Assembly: GCA_026184775.1 (NCBI GenBank)
Contig: JANCYW010000003.1
Span: forward strand, 1-64,000
Direction of reading: 5' to 3'
Length of the DNA: 64,000 bases
Source of the DNA: Cyanidium caldarium
Taxonomy: Eukaryota; Rhodophyta; Bangiophyceae; Cyanidiales; Cyanidiaceae
Notes under the pieces: model-generated
Database searches by the model: none
Seen by the model: the letters and a program-made list of their open reading frames with translations, nothing else
What the model was told of the DNA's origin: nothing
Translations under genes and position numbers: made by a program
Shown here: positions 26,403 through 37,200 of the stretch, piece after piece
Position numbering within the stretch: the first letter of the stretch is position 1
How the letters are laid out: each line of letters begins with the position of its first letter

Positions 26403-28730
26403 ATGCCCGGTGAGCGGCGGGCGCGGGAAGCGGACGGGTCCCCGCTCGACGGGGGAGGCGTTGGTGGGAGGCGGCCGGTCGCTTGTGCGTCATCAAGTAG
26501 GTTTTCAGGTGCGCAGCCTGGTGCGCTAGGACGAGTACACAATGGGGACAGGACGGTGCGATGGCTGGCGTGGGTGTTGACGCTCTGTCTGCTCTTTGTG
26601 ACCGTGTCGGCGGCGCCGGCGAATAGCGCCGCGGTCGGACGCGACGGCACCTCCCTCCCCCATTCCACTTTGGAACAGGTGCGGACTGCACTGCGACAGG
26701 CGGAGCTCGCAAAAGGGACCGATGCCACGGCGGCTGCTTTCGTTCCGCCGCGCGAGGTGGCCGGCACGCTGACTGGCACTTGGAGCGGTGGCGGCGACGG
26801 TGACGACGAGGGCGAGCGCTCCGTCGACGGCAACGTTAGTTTGCCGGTCGGCGTGGACAACGCCACCGTGAGCGCGCCTCACAGCGCCGTGCACCAGTTG
26901 GGTCTGCGAGAGCGGGGCGGGTTCGCGCTGGTGTCGCTCCTGCAAAAGTGGGCGCCTTCGTTGGTCGACCCCAATGCCATCGCCCCCGTGGCCAGTGGCG
27001 CGCGGGCGGCAGACGGCCGCATCCAGGCGATCGACGTGCTGTACGGAGATGTGTTGTTGCGCGACGGGCCGTACCGCAGCGTTCGTGACCGCGCGTACCG
27101 AGTGCTCGGCCTGTACAGTTGGCAGGAGGCGCGGGTAGTGCTGTTCGGAGATTTTCGGCTAGCGCCGCATCACGTGCTGCAACGGCTGTATGAGATGTAT
27201 CAGGGGATGGTGGGCGCGCGCACCGACGGGCCGCAAGCGTGCAGTTTCGCGGAGTTTGAGCGCGAGGTGGCGGCAGCGCTGCGATCGCCGGTGCCGGCGC
27301 TGGTGACCGACGCCACCCTGGAGGCGCACGGCGCGTCCCGGCCACCGCCGCCGCCCGCCACCGCCGCCAGCGCTTACTATGAGGAGACGCTGGGCGGCGG
27401 ATGGGAACAGCATTACCACGAGCACCATCGCGATCGGGGCGGCGATGATGACCCCGATAACAGCGAGTGGCACCGGAAATCGGCCGCGGCCACCGACGAT
27501 CCGCAAGTGGAATGGCCGTGGCGCGACAGCAACAGCACCGGGTGGGCTGCGGGCGGTGTGGTGGCGGCCATACCCCCGGCGGCATTCTGCCCGGTGCGCC
27601 TGGAGTTGACGGTGGTGCCGCTCAATGGCAGCGGCGCGGCGGTGCGTAACCCGCCGGTTGTCACCCTCAGCCAGTCGTCCACCCACCCGTGGGGCGCTCG
27701 CCGTGCGCGAAGTCGGGAGTTTCGCTTTGCGGGCACGGTGGACACGTCGCCCGAGTGTCGCGGACCGACGCCGCTGCAGCTGCAGGTGTCCACCGTGGCC
27801 ACGCGCTATTTCCTCTCCGAAGCCCAGCGCTACACCCTGGTGACGGTGTTGATGTCGTTTCTGCAGGTGGTGGTCATGGTGAAGCAGATGGAGGCCACCA
27901 ATACGCAGGCGTCGGCCTCCAAAGTGAGCATGCTCACCATCGGCATGCAGGCCATCATGGACGCCTACCTCTGCCTGATGCACTTGGTGATGGGCGTGGC
28001 GGTGCAGGCGGTGTTCAACGCGTTCGCCACGGCGGCGTTCTTCCAGTTTGTCATATTCAGCATATTCGAGATGCGCTACCTGCTGATGATATGGAAGGCG
28101 CGCAGCGTGCGCGCCAGCAATGGCCCCGGTGCCGGCGGCGGCTGGGATGTGATGCGCCGCGAGCTGTCGCTGCTCTACTCCCGCTTCTACGCCGGCCTGC
28201 TGCTGGGCGTGCTGGCCATTTACCAACTGCAGAACTATCTGTTCGTACTGCTGCTGCTGATGCACGCCTACTGGGTGCCGCAGGTCGTGCGCAATGCGGT
28301 GCTGGATGCGCGCCGCTCGCTGCTGCCGCTGTACGTGTGGCTGATCAGCGCCACGCGCCTCTTCCCCCCGCTATATTTCCTGCTCTACCCGGGCAACTTT
28401 CTGCACCTACGCCCGCAGCCGCTGCTGGCGGGCATTCTATCCGGCTGGTGCGCATTGCAAGTGCTGCTGCTGGAGAGCCAGCGCAAGTACGGCGGCCGCT
28501 GGTTCATCCCCAAGCGCTTCTTGCCCGCCAAGTACGACTACTATCGACCGTTCGCCGTGCCCGCCTCGACCGACTGCGTCATCTGCATGAGCGACCTGGA
28601 GCAGTCGCAGGTGTACGGCGCGCCGATGGTGGCGCCCTGCGACCACGCCTTCCACACCGAGTGCTTGCTGCAGTGGATGGAAATCAAGATGGAGTGTCCG
28701 ACCTGTCGTCGCGCCCTGCCATCCCCATAA
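26403..28730 (+). CDS. TUL1: Tul1/Dsc1-type transmembrane RING-H2 E3 ubiquitin ligase
   Basis: A 775-residue polytopic membrane protein of the Golgi/endosomal Dsc (Tul1) ubiquitin ligase family, which targets misfolded or orphan membrane proteins. Features in order: a signal-anchor helix (about 55-72, WVLTLCLLFVTVSA), a long lumenal region, then from about 480 the family signature VMVKQMEATNTQASASKVSM and MQAIMDAYLCLMHLVMG. Several further hydrophobic helices run to about 690. A C-terminal RING-H2 follows: CVIC, an insertion (SDLEQSQVYG), CDHAFHTECLLQWME and CPTC, giving the C3H2C3 ligands. First in-frame ATG used. The lumenal part carries Gly/Asp-rich low-complexity stretches. Confidence 0.93.
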   Translation: MPGERRAREADGSPLDGGGVGGRRPVACASSSRFSGAQPGALGRVHNGDRTVRWLAWVLTLCLLFVTVSAAPANSAAVGRDGTSLPHSTLEQVRTALRQAELAKGTDATAAAFVPPREVAGTLTGTWSGGGDGDDEGERSVDGNVSLPVGVDNATVSAPHSAVHQLGLRERGGFALVSLLQKWAPSLVDPNAIAPVASGARAADGRIQAIDVLYGDVLLRDGPYRSVRDRAYRVLGLYSWQEARVVLFGDFRLAPHHVLQRLYEMYQGMVGARTDGPQACSFAEFEREVAAALRSPVPALVTDATLEAHGASRPPPPPATAASAYYEETLGGGWEQHYHEHHRDRGGDDDPDNSEWHRKSAAATDDPQVEWPWRDSNSTGWAAGGVVAAIPPAAFCPVRLELTVVPLNGSGAAVRNPPVVTLSQSSTHPWGARRARSREFRFAGTVDTSPECRGPTPLQLQVSTVATRYFLSEAQRYTLVTVLMSFLQVVVMVKQMEATNTQASASKVSMLTIGMQAIMDAYLCLMHLVMGVAVQAVFNAFATAAFFQFVIFSIFEMRYLLMIWKARSVRASNGPGAGGGWDVMRRELSLLYSRFYAGLLLGVLAIYQLQNYLFVLLLLMHAYWVPQVVRNAVLDARRSLLPLYVWLISATRLFPPLYFLLYPGNFLHLRPQPLLAGILSGWCALQVLLLESQRKYGGRWFIPKRFLPAKYDYYRPFAVPASTDCVICMSDLEQSQVYGAPMVAPCDHAFHTECLLQWMEIKMECPTCRRALPSP

Positions 28731-28799
28731 ACAGGAAGAGTGTGGGAGGGAGGCAGAGGGCAGACCGAGCCCGTTGCAGAGTCGGTGGTGGTGCATCGT

Positions 28800-29085
28800 C
28801 TCGCGCGCGCTCGGAAAAGCGTGCACGCATCGGCGGGAGCGACCGAGGGAGAGAGGGAGAGAGAACGCGAAAAGGCGAGAACGCGATCGTCGCGCACACG
28901 CACGCTCGGAAAAGCGTGCACGCATCGGCGGGAGCGAGCGAAGGAGAGAGGGAGAGAGAACGCGAAAAGGCGAGAACGCGATCGTCGCGCACACGCACGC
29001 GCGCGCTCGGAAAAGCGTGCACGCATCGGCGGGAGCGAGCGAAGGAGAGAGGGAGAGAGAACGCGATCGTCGCGCGCGAAAGGCG
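28800..29085. repeat. GA-rich minisatellite, three copies of about 95-101 bp
   Basis: The phrase CTCGGAAAAGCGTGCACGCA begins near 28810, 28905 and 29006. Each is followed by GGCGGGAGCGA, a purine tract (GGAGAGAGGGAGAGAGAACG) and a GCGATCGTCGCGC palindrome-like element. Copy spacing is about 95 and 101 bp, the longer one from extra GC dinucleotides. It fills much of the 547-bp gap (28731-29277) before the phosphatase gene. No coding function is supported. Confidence 0.85.
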
Positions 29086-29277
29086 TTCCAGGGCCGTTCG
29101 GTCGGTCGGGTTGCACCGCTATCGACCCGCAAGCCATGAGCGCGCTGGAAGGGAGAGGAGCTCGAGACGCGATCACAGGGGTGCTGGGAGTGCATTGTGT
29201 GGCATACTACCCGTCTTAAAGGCGCACTGGGTGATCGGAGGGTGGCGGCGACGGTGTTACGGATTCTCGCGCGGGGC

Positions 29278-30609
29278 ATGCGTCGATCGGCCGGCCGCCC
29301 TTTTTCACCGCTCTTCATGTCATCGATATGGCCGCGCCGTCCGGCGGGGCGTCTGGTGCATCACTTGGACGTGCCGCTGTTGATGCGGCAGTGGACGTGG
29401 GCGTGGCGGGGCGTGTGGCGGGCGCTCGGCTGGACGCCGCTGGCGCTGGCGCTGTCGCTGGGGGAACGGGCGGCGGTCCCGCCGTGGTCCGCGCCCGCGC
29501 CCGGCGTGTCGGCATCGCCGATCACTCGGGTGCCGGCGGCGGCGCGGGTGATTGCGGTGGGCGATGTGCACGGCGATTTAACGGCGCTGCGACGCTGTCT
29601 GCGGCTGGCGGGGGTAATCGACGACGAGGACCGCTGGAGCGGCGGCGATGCGGTGGTGGTGCAAGTGGGCGACGTGCTGGATCGCGGCGATCAGGAACGC
29701 GCCGCCCTGCACTACCTGGACGACTTGCACGGCAGTGCGCAGCAGGCGGGCGGTGCGGTGTATCGCCTGCTGGGCAATCACGAGGTGATGAACGTGGACG
29801 GCGACTTTCGGTATGTGACTGCCGGCGGCTTTGCCGAATTCCAGCGACGCGACCGCGAGCTGGCCGGGACGGCGATGCGTCAAGCGTACCGCGCGGTGTT
29901 GTCGCCGCAAGAACGCGAGCACATTCGACGGATGCCGCGACCGATGCGCGACCGCGCCATTGCGTTGGCGCCGGGCGCGCCCACCGCCTGCAAACTGGCC
30001 GATCGCGGCGTGTTGGTGCTGGTGGTGGGCGATACCCTGTTCGTTCATGGCGGTCTGCGGCCGGAACATATCGCGTACGGGCTGGAGCGACTGAATGCAG
30101 AGACGGCCGCGTGGATGCGTCGCGTGCGAATCGACGAGCCGTCGAAAGAGGCGCCCTCGGTGCAGGCAACGGACGCTGCGGGGGAGAGCGGCAATAGCCC
30201 GGCGATGCCGCCGCCCGCCACCGACGACCCCGTCGGTACATCGCCGATCAAGCGCGGACGGGCGCGCCGCCGCACGGACGCCCTGGAGAAGCCGTGGTTC
30301 TTGCGTGGCTCCGGCTCACCGATTTGGATGCGCCACTACTCCACACCGTACCTGCCGCCCGACTCGGAAGCGTGCCAGTTGCTGAACGACACGCTGCGAC
30401 AGGCCGGCTTGCAGCGCATGGTGGTCGGCCACACGCCACAACGCGGCATCAACAGCGCGTGTGGCGGACGGGTGTGGCGCGTGGACACCGGCATGTCGGC
30501 AGCCTACGGTGGTGTGTCCGAGGCACTCGAACTCTATCCCGACGGGCGCGTGTATGTATGGAGTGATACGGGACGACGACTCGAAGCCGACGAACGTAGC
30601 GTAAAGTAG
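29278..30609 (+). CDS. SLP: Shewanella-like PPP-family protein phosphatase (SLP)
   Basis: A 443-residue metallophosphatase of the PPP superfamily. Signature motifs in order: GDVHGD (about residue 99), GDVLDRGDQE, GNHEVMNVDGDF, LFVHGGLRP, GHTPQRGIN and RVWRVDTGMSAAYGG. The Asp, His and Asn ligands of the binuclear metal site are all present. The GDVLDRGDQE and VDTGMS forms are characteristic of the bacterial-derived SLP group found in plants, algae and apicomplexans rather than PP1/PP2A. The hydrophobic/basic N-terminus (about 1-70) looks like an organelle or secretory leader; plant SLP1 is plastidial, so plastid targeting is plausible. An acidic low-complexity insertion lies near 290-330. Start: ATG at 29278, with 29317 as an alternative. 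Confidence 0.92.
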   Translation: MRRSAGRPFSPLFMSSIWPRRPAGRLVHHLDVPLLMRQWTWAWRGVWRALGWTPLALALSLGERAAVPPWSAPAPGVSASPITRVPAAARVIAVGDVHGDLTALRRCLRLAGVIDDEDRWSGGDAVVVQVGDVLDRGDQERAALHYLDDLHGSAQQAGGAVYRLLGNHEVMNVDGDFRYVTAGGFAEFQRRDRELAGTAMRQAYRAVLSPQEREHIRRMPRPMRDRAIALAPGAPTACKLADRGVLVLVVGDTLFVHGGLRPEHIAYGLERLNAETAAWMRRVRIDEPSKEAPSVQATDAAGESGNSPAMPPPATDDPVGTSPIKRGRARRRTDALEKPWFLRGSGSPIWMRHYSTPYLPPDSEACQLLNDTLRQAGLQRMVVGHTPQRGINSACGGRVWRVDTGMSAAYGGVSEALELYPDGRVYVWSDTGRRLEADERSVK

Positions 30610-30654
30610 CGAGCGAGGTGGCGTTGTGGGGCGGGTTCGCGGCCGTCTAAAGGA

Positions 30655-31251
30655 ATGACCCCGACAGACCCGGACACGGATGACGGGGCAGCACATCGGG
30701 TGCCGCGTGCACCGAGAGGGGAATCCAGCCAGTCGGGCGACGCCGGAGAGACTGCTCAACGGGCGCGTCCCACCCCCCATCACCAGCGTCTGCCCGCGTT
30801 TCTCTTCGCAACCGCCGGCGGCGCCTCTCGTCGGCTCCACCTCCGCCGTCCTCCCCTCTTCACGTGTCTGCCTCACATGAGCGTCGACCCGCACGCGCAA
30901 CACGCTGCCCGTGTGCGTTGGCGGTGCACGCAGCCACCGCTGCACGTGGCCCGCTGCGGCGACGCCTCTCAGCGCCCGGCGCCGAACACGCCCGCCGAGT
31001 CGGTGGACTGGTCGTGCTGGCTGCCGTGCCACGCGTGCCACGGCACCACCCGGGTGATGTGTCCGCACTGCGACGGCGAGGGCGTGCTGCCGGTCGAGGA
31101 GCACTTTGTATCGTGGCTGAACGAGGCGGACACCCCTGCCGGGCCCGTATGCGCGTGGTGTCGGGGCAGCGGCACCGAGGCGTGTGCGGAATGCCAGGGA
31201 CACGGGTATTTGCCGCGCTGGAACCAGGACGAGGCGCGGCAGATGGAGTGA
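30655..31251 (+). CDS. DnaJ-type zinc-finger protein, plastid-like (BSD2/HCF222 class)
   Basis: A 198-residue protein whose C-terminal 85 residues form a DnaJ central zinc-finger domain without a J domain. Four Cys clusters are CHACHGTT, CPHCDGEG, CAWCRGSG and CAECQGHG, matching the CxxCxGxG pattern with one degenerate repeat. The first 75-115 residues are Arg/Pro/Ser-rich and resemble a transit peptide. J-less DnaJ zinc fingers in algae and plants (BSD2 and relatives) assist Rubisco or photosystem assembly, or act as thiol oxidoreductase-type chaperones; which applies here is not decidable. A later ATG at 30877 could be the true start. Converges on the GATA gene with only 7 bp between stop codons. 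Confidence 0.8.
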   Translation: MTPTDPDTDDGAAHRVPRAPRGESSQSGDAGETAQRARPTPHHQRLPAFLFATAGGASRRLHLRRPPLFTCLPHMSVDPHAQHAARVRWRCTQPPLHVARCGDASQRPAPNTPAESVDWSCWLPCHACHGTTRVMCPHCDGEGVLPVEEHFVSWLNEADTPAGPVCAWCRGSGTEACAECQGHGYLPRWNQDEARQME

Positions 31252-31258
31252 GGGGCGT

Positions 31259-33466
31259 TTACGCGGTGGAGCGCACGGTGGAGGCGTCTTGCGCACCCGA
31301 TGACGGCTGGCGCAGCGTGGCCTGCGTGGCCGCCTGCACCACCGCGACCGACAGCGTCTCGGTCACCGGGGCGGCGGCGGCGGCGGCGGCGGTCATTGCG
31401 GCACGACCATTCGGTTGCAATGGCTGCTGCTGCTGCTGCGGCGGCGGCGGCGGCGGAAACCCCCCAGCGGTGGCCATGCAGGCGTCGTGCGCGAGCACCC
31501 GGAAAAAGTCCTCGCTGCGAAAGCCGTTGAGCTCGTTGGCGCTGTACACGTTGCGAAAGGCGGTCACGGCCCGGCGATACGCCTGCGCGTCGTAGTAGTA
31601 ACCGCGAAGCGCCAGCGCGTGCGCGCGTTGCATGTCGATGCGCCCCAGAAAGGCGGTGGAACCGGCGCAGCACATGGAGGAAGACGCCTGATCCGCTAGA
31701 AACGCCCGGACGTACGAATCCTCGGCGGCGGCGGTCCCGTTGCGCGCCTCTGTGGGCAACACTTCCAACAACTTGCTGAGGCGGTACACACAGGTAGCGT
31801 ACAGCGCGGCCAGACGAGAGTGCGGTTGCCGCAATCGCAGTGCCAATTGCGTGGCGCCGCCGGGACGGTCGGTGTCCCGGTCGTGGCTGATCCCGTCGCT
31901 GACGTGGCCGTCGGGCTGGTCGTCGCCATGATCATCGCCGCCGTCGTTGTCGTCGTCGTCGTCGTCCCCGTGGTGGTGGGCGGAGGAGATCGGCGGCAAC
32001 GAGGCCAGCAACTGCAGCGCGGCATCGAGCTCGTGGTCGGATAGCGTCTCGCCGTCCCACTGCGAGGTGCCCCCAGCCGAAGTCGCTGCCGGCGGTGCGG
32101 CCGCCCAGCGATGCCCGCCCGGCCCATTCCGCGGCGGCGACCGCAACCACCCCGGTCCCTCTCTGGCATCGCCACCGCTGCTTTTGCGCGGCGGCGACGG
32201 CGGCAGCCGCGGCCGCGGTGGCGAAGCCAGCAACAGCGACGACGACGACGAGGTGGCCGCCGTCGGCAGCAATCGCGATGTACCGGTTGCGGCATCGCCG
32301 GGCGCCCCCTGCCGCTCCCGCATTGACACATCGTGTCCCGCGGCGGCGGTGGCGGCGGCCATAAACGCGTGCTCGGCAGCGCCCACCATCCGCTCCTCGC
32401 GCGGCAGGCCCGCCGAATTGTCCTCGCAGCACAGCGTCCCGTTGGGTGCTGCGGCCTCGCCCCGTCCGCCGGCGTCGCTGTTCTCGCTGCGCTGCTCGGT
32501 GGTGGACGGCGCCGCGGTCGCCGCCGCCGCAGCTATCCAGGCGGCGGTGGTAGAGCACGACGACGACAATTCGCTCGGCTCGGCGCTTCGCCCGAAAATC
32601 CGCGATGCATACCGCACCTCGAGGTCGTCGCTGGCGGCCTGTCGCGCCCGCATCGTGCCCGACACTCCTAGCGAAGGCAGCCCGGTATAACCCAAGGCGT
32701 CCAAGGCGGCGGCGGCAGCGGCATCATCGTCGTCCACTTCCATGTCGGTGGCCATGGCGGCGAATCCCAACGGGTCGTTCTCCGAGTCCACGGAGGCGTC
32801 ACTGGACGATGCCATGCTCGCCGGCGACGACTTGACCATATGGTGCAGCGAGTGAATGTGACTGCGCTCTCGGTGTCGACGGGCACGCGACCGCGACGCC
32901 GCCAGGCTGGCGGTGGATGCCGAGCGCCGCAACGGACGGGCAGCGACGCCTGCCGTCGCATGACCGGTGTTGCGCTTACGCGGCCGGTGCCAGCGCTTGC
33001 ACACGCCCGCCGTGGCCACCGCATGCACCGACATGGCCGGCAACGATGAGCTGTAGCGCATGGCAACCGTGGACAGGGTTGGCGTTGCGGGCGACACCGC
33101 CGTCCCGACGGCTGGTGGGGCGGCGAGCGACCCCCGGCCCGACTCCACCTCCAAGTCGTCGTGCCACGCAGGCGAACTGCCGACACCAACGCGACCAACG
33201 CTCCCGCTGCGTGGCTTGCGCGCCACTCCATTCCCACCGCTAGCCAACCGACGCCGATAACCGGCACTGTCGCCGCCATGAACACCGACGCCCGCCAGAG
33301 CGCTCACCCCGTGCGTCACCCCGTCCAACACAAACGACAACTTGCCCTTTTTCCACTTGACGCCGCACGCGTTGCACAACGTCTTGGCGCCCGTCGGCCC
33401 AGCACGCCATAGCGGCGTGTCCGTCGTCGAACAAGACACGCACCGCAGCGAGCCGCCTGTGCCCAT
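31259..33466 (-). CDS. GATA-type zinc-finger transcription factor
   Basis: A 735-residue protein with a single GATA finger at its very N-terminus: CVSC, then 18 residues including TPLWRAGP, then CNACG (Cys9 to about Cys34; C-x2-C-x18-C-x2-C), followed by a basic tail (VKWKKGK). The middle is long and disordered with Ala, Ser, Asp and Pro runs; the Asp/His run near 490 comes from a trinucleotide-rich DNA stretch. A second conserved-looking helical region (about 540-680: [52 protein letters not shown]) precedes a poly-Gln/Pro tail. Starts at the first ATG. Nitrogen or light regulation is typical of the class but not shown here. Confidence 0.9.
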   Translation of the reverse strand: MGTGGSLRCVSCSTTDTPLWRAGPTGAKTLCNACGVKWKKGKLSFVLDGVTHGVSALAGVGVHGGDSAGYRRRLASGGNGVARKPRSGSVGRVGVGSSPAWHDDLEVESGRGSLAAPPAVGTAVSPATPTLSTVAMRYSSSLPAMSVHAVATAGVCKRWHRPRKRNTGHATAGVAARPLRRSASTASLAASRSRARRHRERSHIHSLHHMVKSSPASMASSSDASVDSENDPLGFAAMATDMEVDDDDAAAAAALDALGYTGLPSLGVSGTMRARQAASDDLEVRYASRIFGRSAEPSELSSSCSTTAAWIAAAAATAAPSTTEQRSENSDAGGRGEAAAPNGTLCCEDNSAGLPREERMVGAAEHAFMAAATAAAGHDVSMRERQGAPGDAATGTSRLLPTAATSSSSSLLLASPPRPRLPPSPPRKSSGGDAREGPGWLRSPPRNGPGGHRWAAAPPAATSAGGTSQWDGETLSDHELDAALQLLASLPPISSAHHHGDDDDDDNDGGDDHGDDQPDGHVSDGISHDRDTDRPGGATQLALRLRQPHSRLAALYATCVYRLSKLLEVLPTEARNGTAAAEDSYVRAFLADQASSSMCCAGSTAFLGRIDMQRAHALALRGYYYDAQAYRRAVTAFRNVYSANELNGFRSEDFFRVLAHDACMATAGGFPPPPPPQQQQQPLQPNGRAAMTAAAAAAAPVTETLSVAVVQAATQATLRQPSSGAQDASTVRSTA

Positions 33467-34254
33467 CCCGAGGAGGCGTCGCCGACCGCTGGAGGCGTCC
33501 CCCCGAAGAACGACGCCCGCCCCCAGTAAGCCTCCCAGACGACCACCACACTACCCGAGTTGCTCGTAAAAGGGAACACCCGGTGCCAACCGGTTCTCGG
33601 TGTCTCTCAGCAGGTGTGATGCGCGCGGTCGTGCGTACGTCCCCCACGACGCCCCCCAACGTGCGATACGGCGGGGCAGGCGGCGTCGCGCGCCCCCATC
33701 GCGATGGCGCATGCGTGCGCGCGCGCGCGCGCAAGGCGTTTCGACCGCGTGCGGAACGTCGCGACGGAGGGACGGGCCGGAATGGACGTCGCGGAGGGCG
33801 GCAAAGTGTGCAGCGTATGAGCGCGTGCACTCCACCGAGAGAGCACGTTCATGGTGCAAGGAGCCTGACGAGGGAATGGAGGTGTGCCACGAAAATATGC
33901 AGAGATGGGGAGGTGTCTCCTACGTCGATACGCTGACGTGACCATAACATACAGGCGCCTGAGCGCGTGAGGGCGAAGCGAATACCGTAAACGTGTGTAC
34001 GGCGTCTGTGTTCAGCCGTGTGCGAGTGGGTACACCGTCGAGTCTCTCTCTCTCTGCAGCGACTCTGCGCACCGAGCCCGGTCATCGATGCGGACAGCGC
34101 CGCCCGCGCCCGCATTGATTCGCCGCGATCGAGGGGGGGCGGTTTGCCCTGCGCCGGGCGGCACAGACTCGGCTGCGTGGAGGGCGGGTGGCGTTCACGC
34201 GGATGGTGTCGTGGAGAATGAAGAGGGCGTTAGCGTAAATCACGGGAATACCCC
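33467..34254. other. Divergent intergenic region, no gene
   Basis: About 790 bp between the GATA and phospholipase starts. It contains a GC dinucleotide run (33717-33733) and a TC run near 34045. Open frames here are Arg-rich and overlap on both strands; none is convincing. Expected to hold the two promoters. Confidence 0.5.
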
Positions 34255-37200
34255 ATGGTCAGTGAGAGCGGTCGTTGGCAGGAGCGCGCTTTGCGTAGAG
34301 ACGCTGGGAGCGGGAGCCGTCGGGGAGCGGGGTTGTGTCTGCCCTCATCGCGGGCGCGTACCGGGTTTGTGACGCCGAGCGGCGGCGCCAACGCACTCGG
34401 GGCGTGCCGGCGTCACCGCCGCTCGGGAAAACGTCACCGGTGCACACGGGTGCGCGTGCGGGCGTCGGAGCGGTCGCCGACGCAAGCGCCGGACGCCGGC
34501 CGGCAAGAACGGCCTGGAGCGCAGCGACGCGCCCGCACACGGTGGTCGCAGGCGGCGACGGCGGCGGCATGGACGCGCAGCGTGCAGCTGGGCGCTGCGG
34601 CGTTGGGCCATCGTGTCGCTGCGACGCTAGGGCCCGTAGCGCAGCGCTGGTGGCGAGACGCCTCTCGAGGTCTGGGACGGGCGCTGTTGAGTGCAGCGGC
34701 ACTGCCGATGGAGTGGGGCGCGGAGGGCGGTGCGACGGAAACTGGCGGCGGCGACCGAGCGGCGGTGGCAGCAGCCCCGAGCGGGGCGGGCATGTCTCCC
34801 GGTGTCGAATCGCTGAGCAGTGACGCACGCGCTGCCACGCCTGACGCAGGGCGGTGGCAATTTTTGCGGAGCTTTGGCGGTATGCCCGAAATGGCGGTGT
34901 GGGAAATCCTGAACGAGTTGGTGCTGCGATCGGAGGCGGCGATGTTGCCGCCCGAGGTGAGCCAGGACGCCAGTGGCGGCAGTCGCGTCGGCGTCATCCC
35001 CTACGACATGCAGCGGATTATCTTCGACGAGGTCGCCGCTCCTACCGATTTTTCGGGTGCTGTCGACGAAACGCCGACGACATCACCGTCTTCCGGTTAC
35101 GATGCCGGGTCGCGGCGGCCTTCATCGCAAATGGCAGTGCCGGTGTCGGCCGATGTGGTGCATTCGCTGGCCACCGAGGTGTCATCCTGGCAACGGAGCG
35201 ACGACGGGTGCGCAGCTGCAGCCGGCGCAGATCAGCCCCCTCAGACGGCTGCCAAAGCACCGCCCGCCGCAGCCGACGGCGACGACGACAATGACGAGCG
35301 GCAGGCGGCGTCGCGCCTGCAAGACACCAAGGCGTTGCTGACGGCGATTACGGCCACCGGGTCGAGCCAGTCGAGCGGCACCGACGGCGGCAAGATGAAC
35401 ATGTTGTATGTGCCGCTGTCGGCGCTGGGCAGCCTGTGGCAGGCGGTGTCGTCGCTGCGCATGGGCGGCAACCGGCGCAAGGAAGAACAGCGGCGTGTGC
35501 GCACCTACTCTAGCGCGGCCGACTCGATCGCGCGCGAGGACAGCGCCTTTGCCAACTTTGCCGGCAGCGAGGGCGGCAGCTCGATGGCGTCGGCGTTTGC
35601 GGCTGCCAGCGCGATCATGGCCAGCGCGTCGTCGCCGGCATCATCGACCAAAAACCAGTCGCCGCGCCCGCCGGACACGAAACGTGGGATGTCTGGACGG
35701 GAGAGGGTTTCTTCTCGTGACCGCCGTAGTGCACCAGCGACTGCGCCCGAGGAGACCAAGGACGGCGCCGCTCGGGTGCCCGAACGGGACGAACCGGCCG
35801 CGGAGGCCCGTGCGCCGCCAAAGCCACTCTCGTCGACCGAAGAGCCCGAGCGTCGCCGACCGGGTGAGGAGACCGGAGGCGGGTGGTGGTTGTTTCCGTG
35901 GCCCAACTGGCTGTGGCGCCGCGAACCTCCCACACCGCAGCGGGAGGACCCGGAGACGCTGGCCGACCGTGGTTTGCGGGCGCTCGAGGCGCTGCTGGCG
36001 TCGCGACATTTTGCATCATCGCGCGCCGTGGGGCTGCTGAGCGAACAAGCGTTCGACGCGCTGATCGACCGCGTACAGCAGCTGACGTTTCGGGCAGCGG
36101 CCGAGGCGGCCGTGGCGACGCGCACCCGCAAGCAGGCGTTGGCGTTTGTGGAGGAGGTGGGCTTGTCGCCGCTGCTGAGCGCGCTGGACACCAGCGCCAC
36201 CACCGGGAGGCGCCCGTCCGTGGGCGCGACGGAAGGGGCGGCGCGAGGGCGTCGTTCGCCGGACGAGACGTCGCGCGCCACCAACGCCGGCTTGGCGGTG
36301 GCCGCGTTGGCCAACGTGGCCACCATTTTGCCGTTCAAAAAGGTGGAGATACTGCGGCACCCGTCGCTGGTGGATGACCTGTTGCGCATTCTGGAGGCGC
36401 CAATGGCCGACTCGATATTCGATATCGAGGCCAAGAAGAGCGCCGCGGCGCTGATCGGCACCCTGGCGATGGACGCGCCGCAGGAAGAGCGCGCGGTCCT
36501 GTACGCCAACCGGCGACTGGTGCGCGTGTTGGAGTCGATCGCCGGCGGCACGCGCGTCGGCCACCCAGAGGACGTGGCGCGGCAGAGTCGGCGGGCACTG
36601 GCATGCCTCGGGGTGCACCACTGGCGGCCGCGGGTGCGCGGCCAACGCGGTCTGCGCATTCTGGCGCTGGATGGCGGGGGAACGCGCGCGCTGATGGCCT
36701 TCGAGATCCTCAAGCATATCACCCGCAACACCGGCTGCCAGATTCACGAGCTCTTCGATATCATCTGCGGCACGTCCACCGGTGCCATTATCGCCGGCTC
36801 GCTGGGCTTGCGCAAGCGTACGGTGGACGAGGTAGAGGGCCTCTACCGGGAGCTGATCGGGAAGATCTTCGCCAAGAAGCTCAGCAGCGGCCCCAAGATG
36901 CTGCTCACGCGCGCCTACTACGACTCGGAGCTGTTCGAGAGCATCCTCCGCCAGGAGGCCGGCAACATGCGCATGATCGACTCGACGCAACAGCACGACG
37001 TGAACCATGTGTTTTTCGTGAGCTCGGTCATGGATCGGCGGCCGAACCAGTTACACCTGTTTCGCAACTATTGCTACGCGCCCGGGCACGAGTCGCGCTA
37101 CATGGGTACGGCGGACGCGGCGCTGTGGCAGGGCATGCGGGCGTCGTCGGCAGCGCCGACCTTCTTTACCGAGGTGTATTTGAACGGGCATATCCACGCC

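Noticed and set aside
27689-29383. 564-codon + frame overlapping the Tul1 gene and the downstream repeat
   Set aside because: It is the shifted reading of the Tul1 CDS followed by the purine minisatellite; the Tul1 frame carries the RING and membrane segments.
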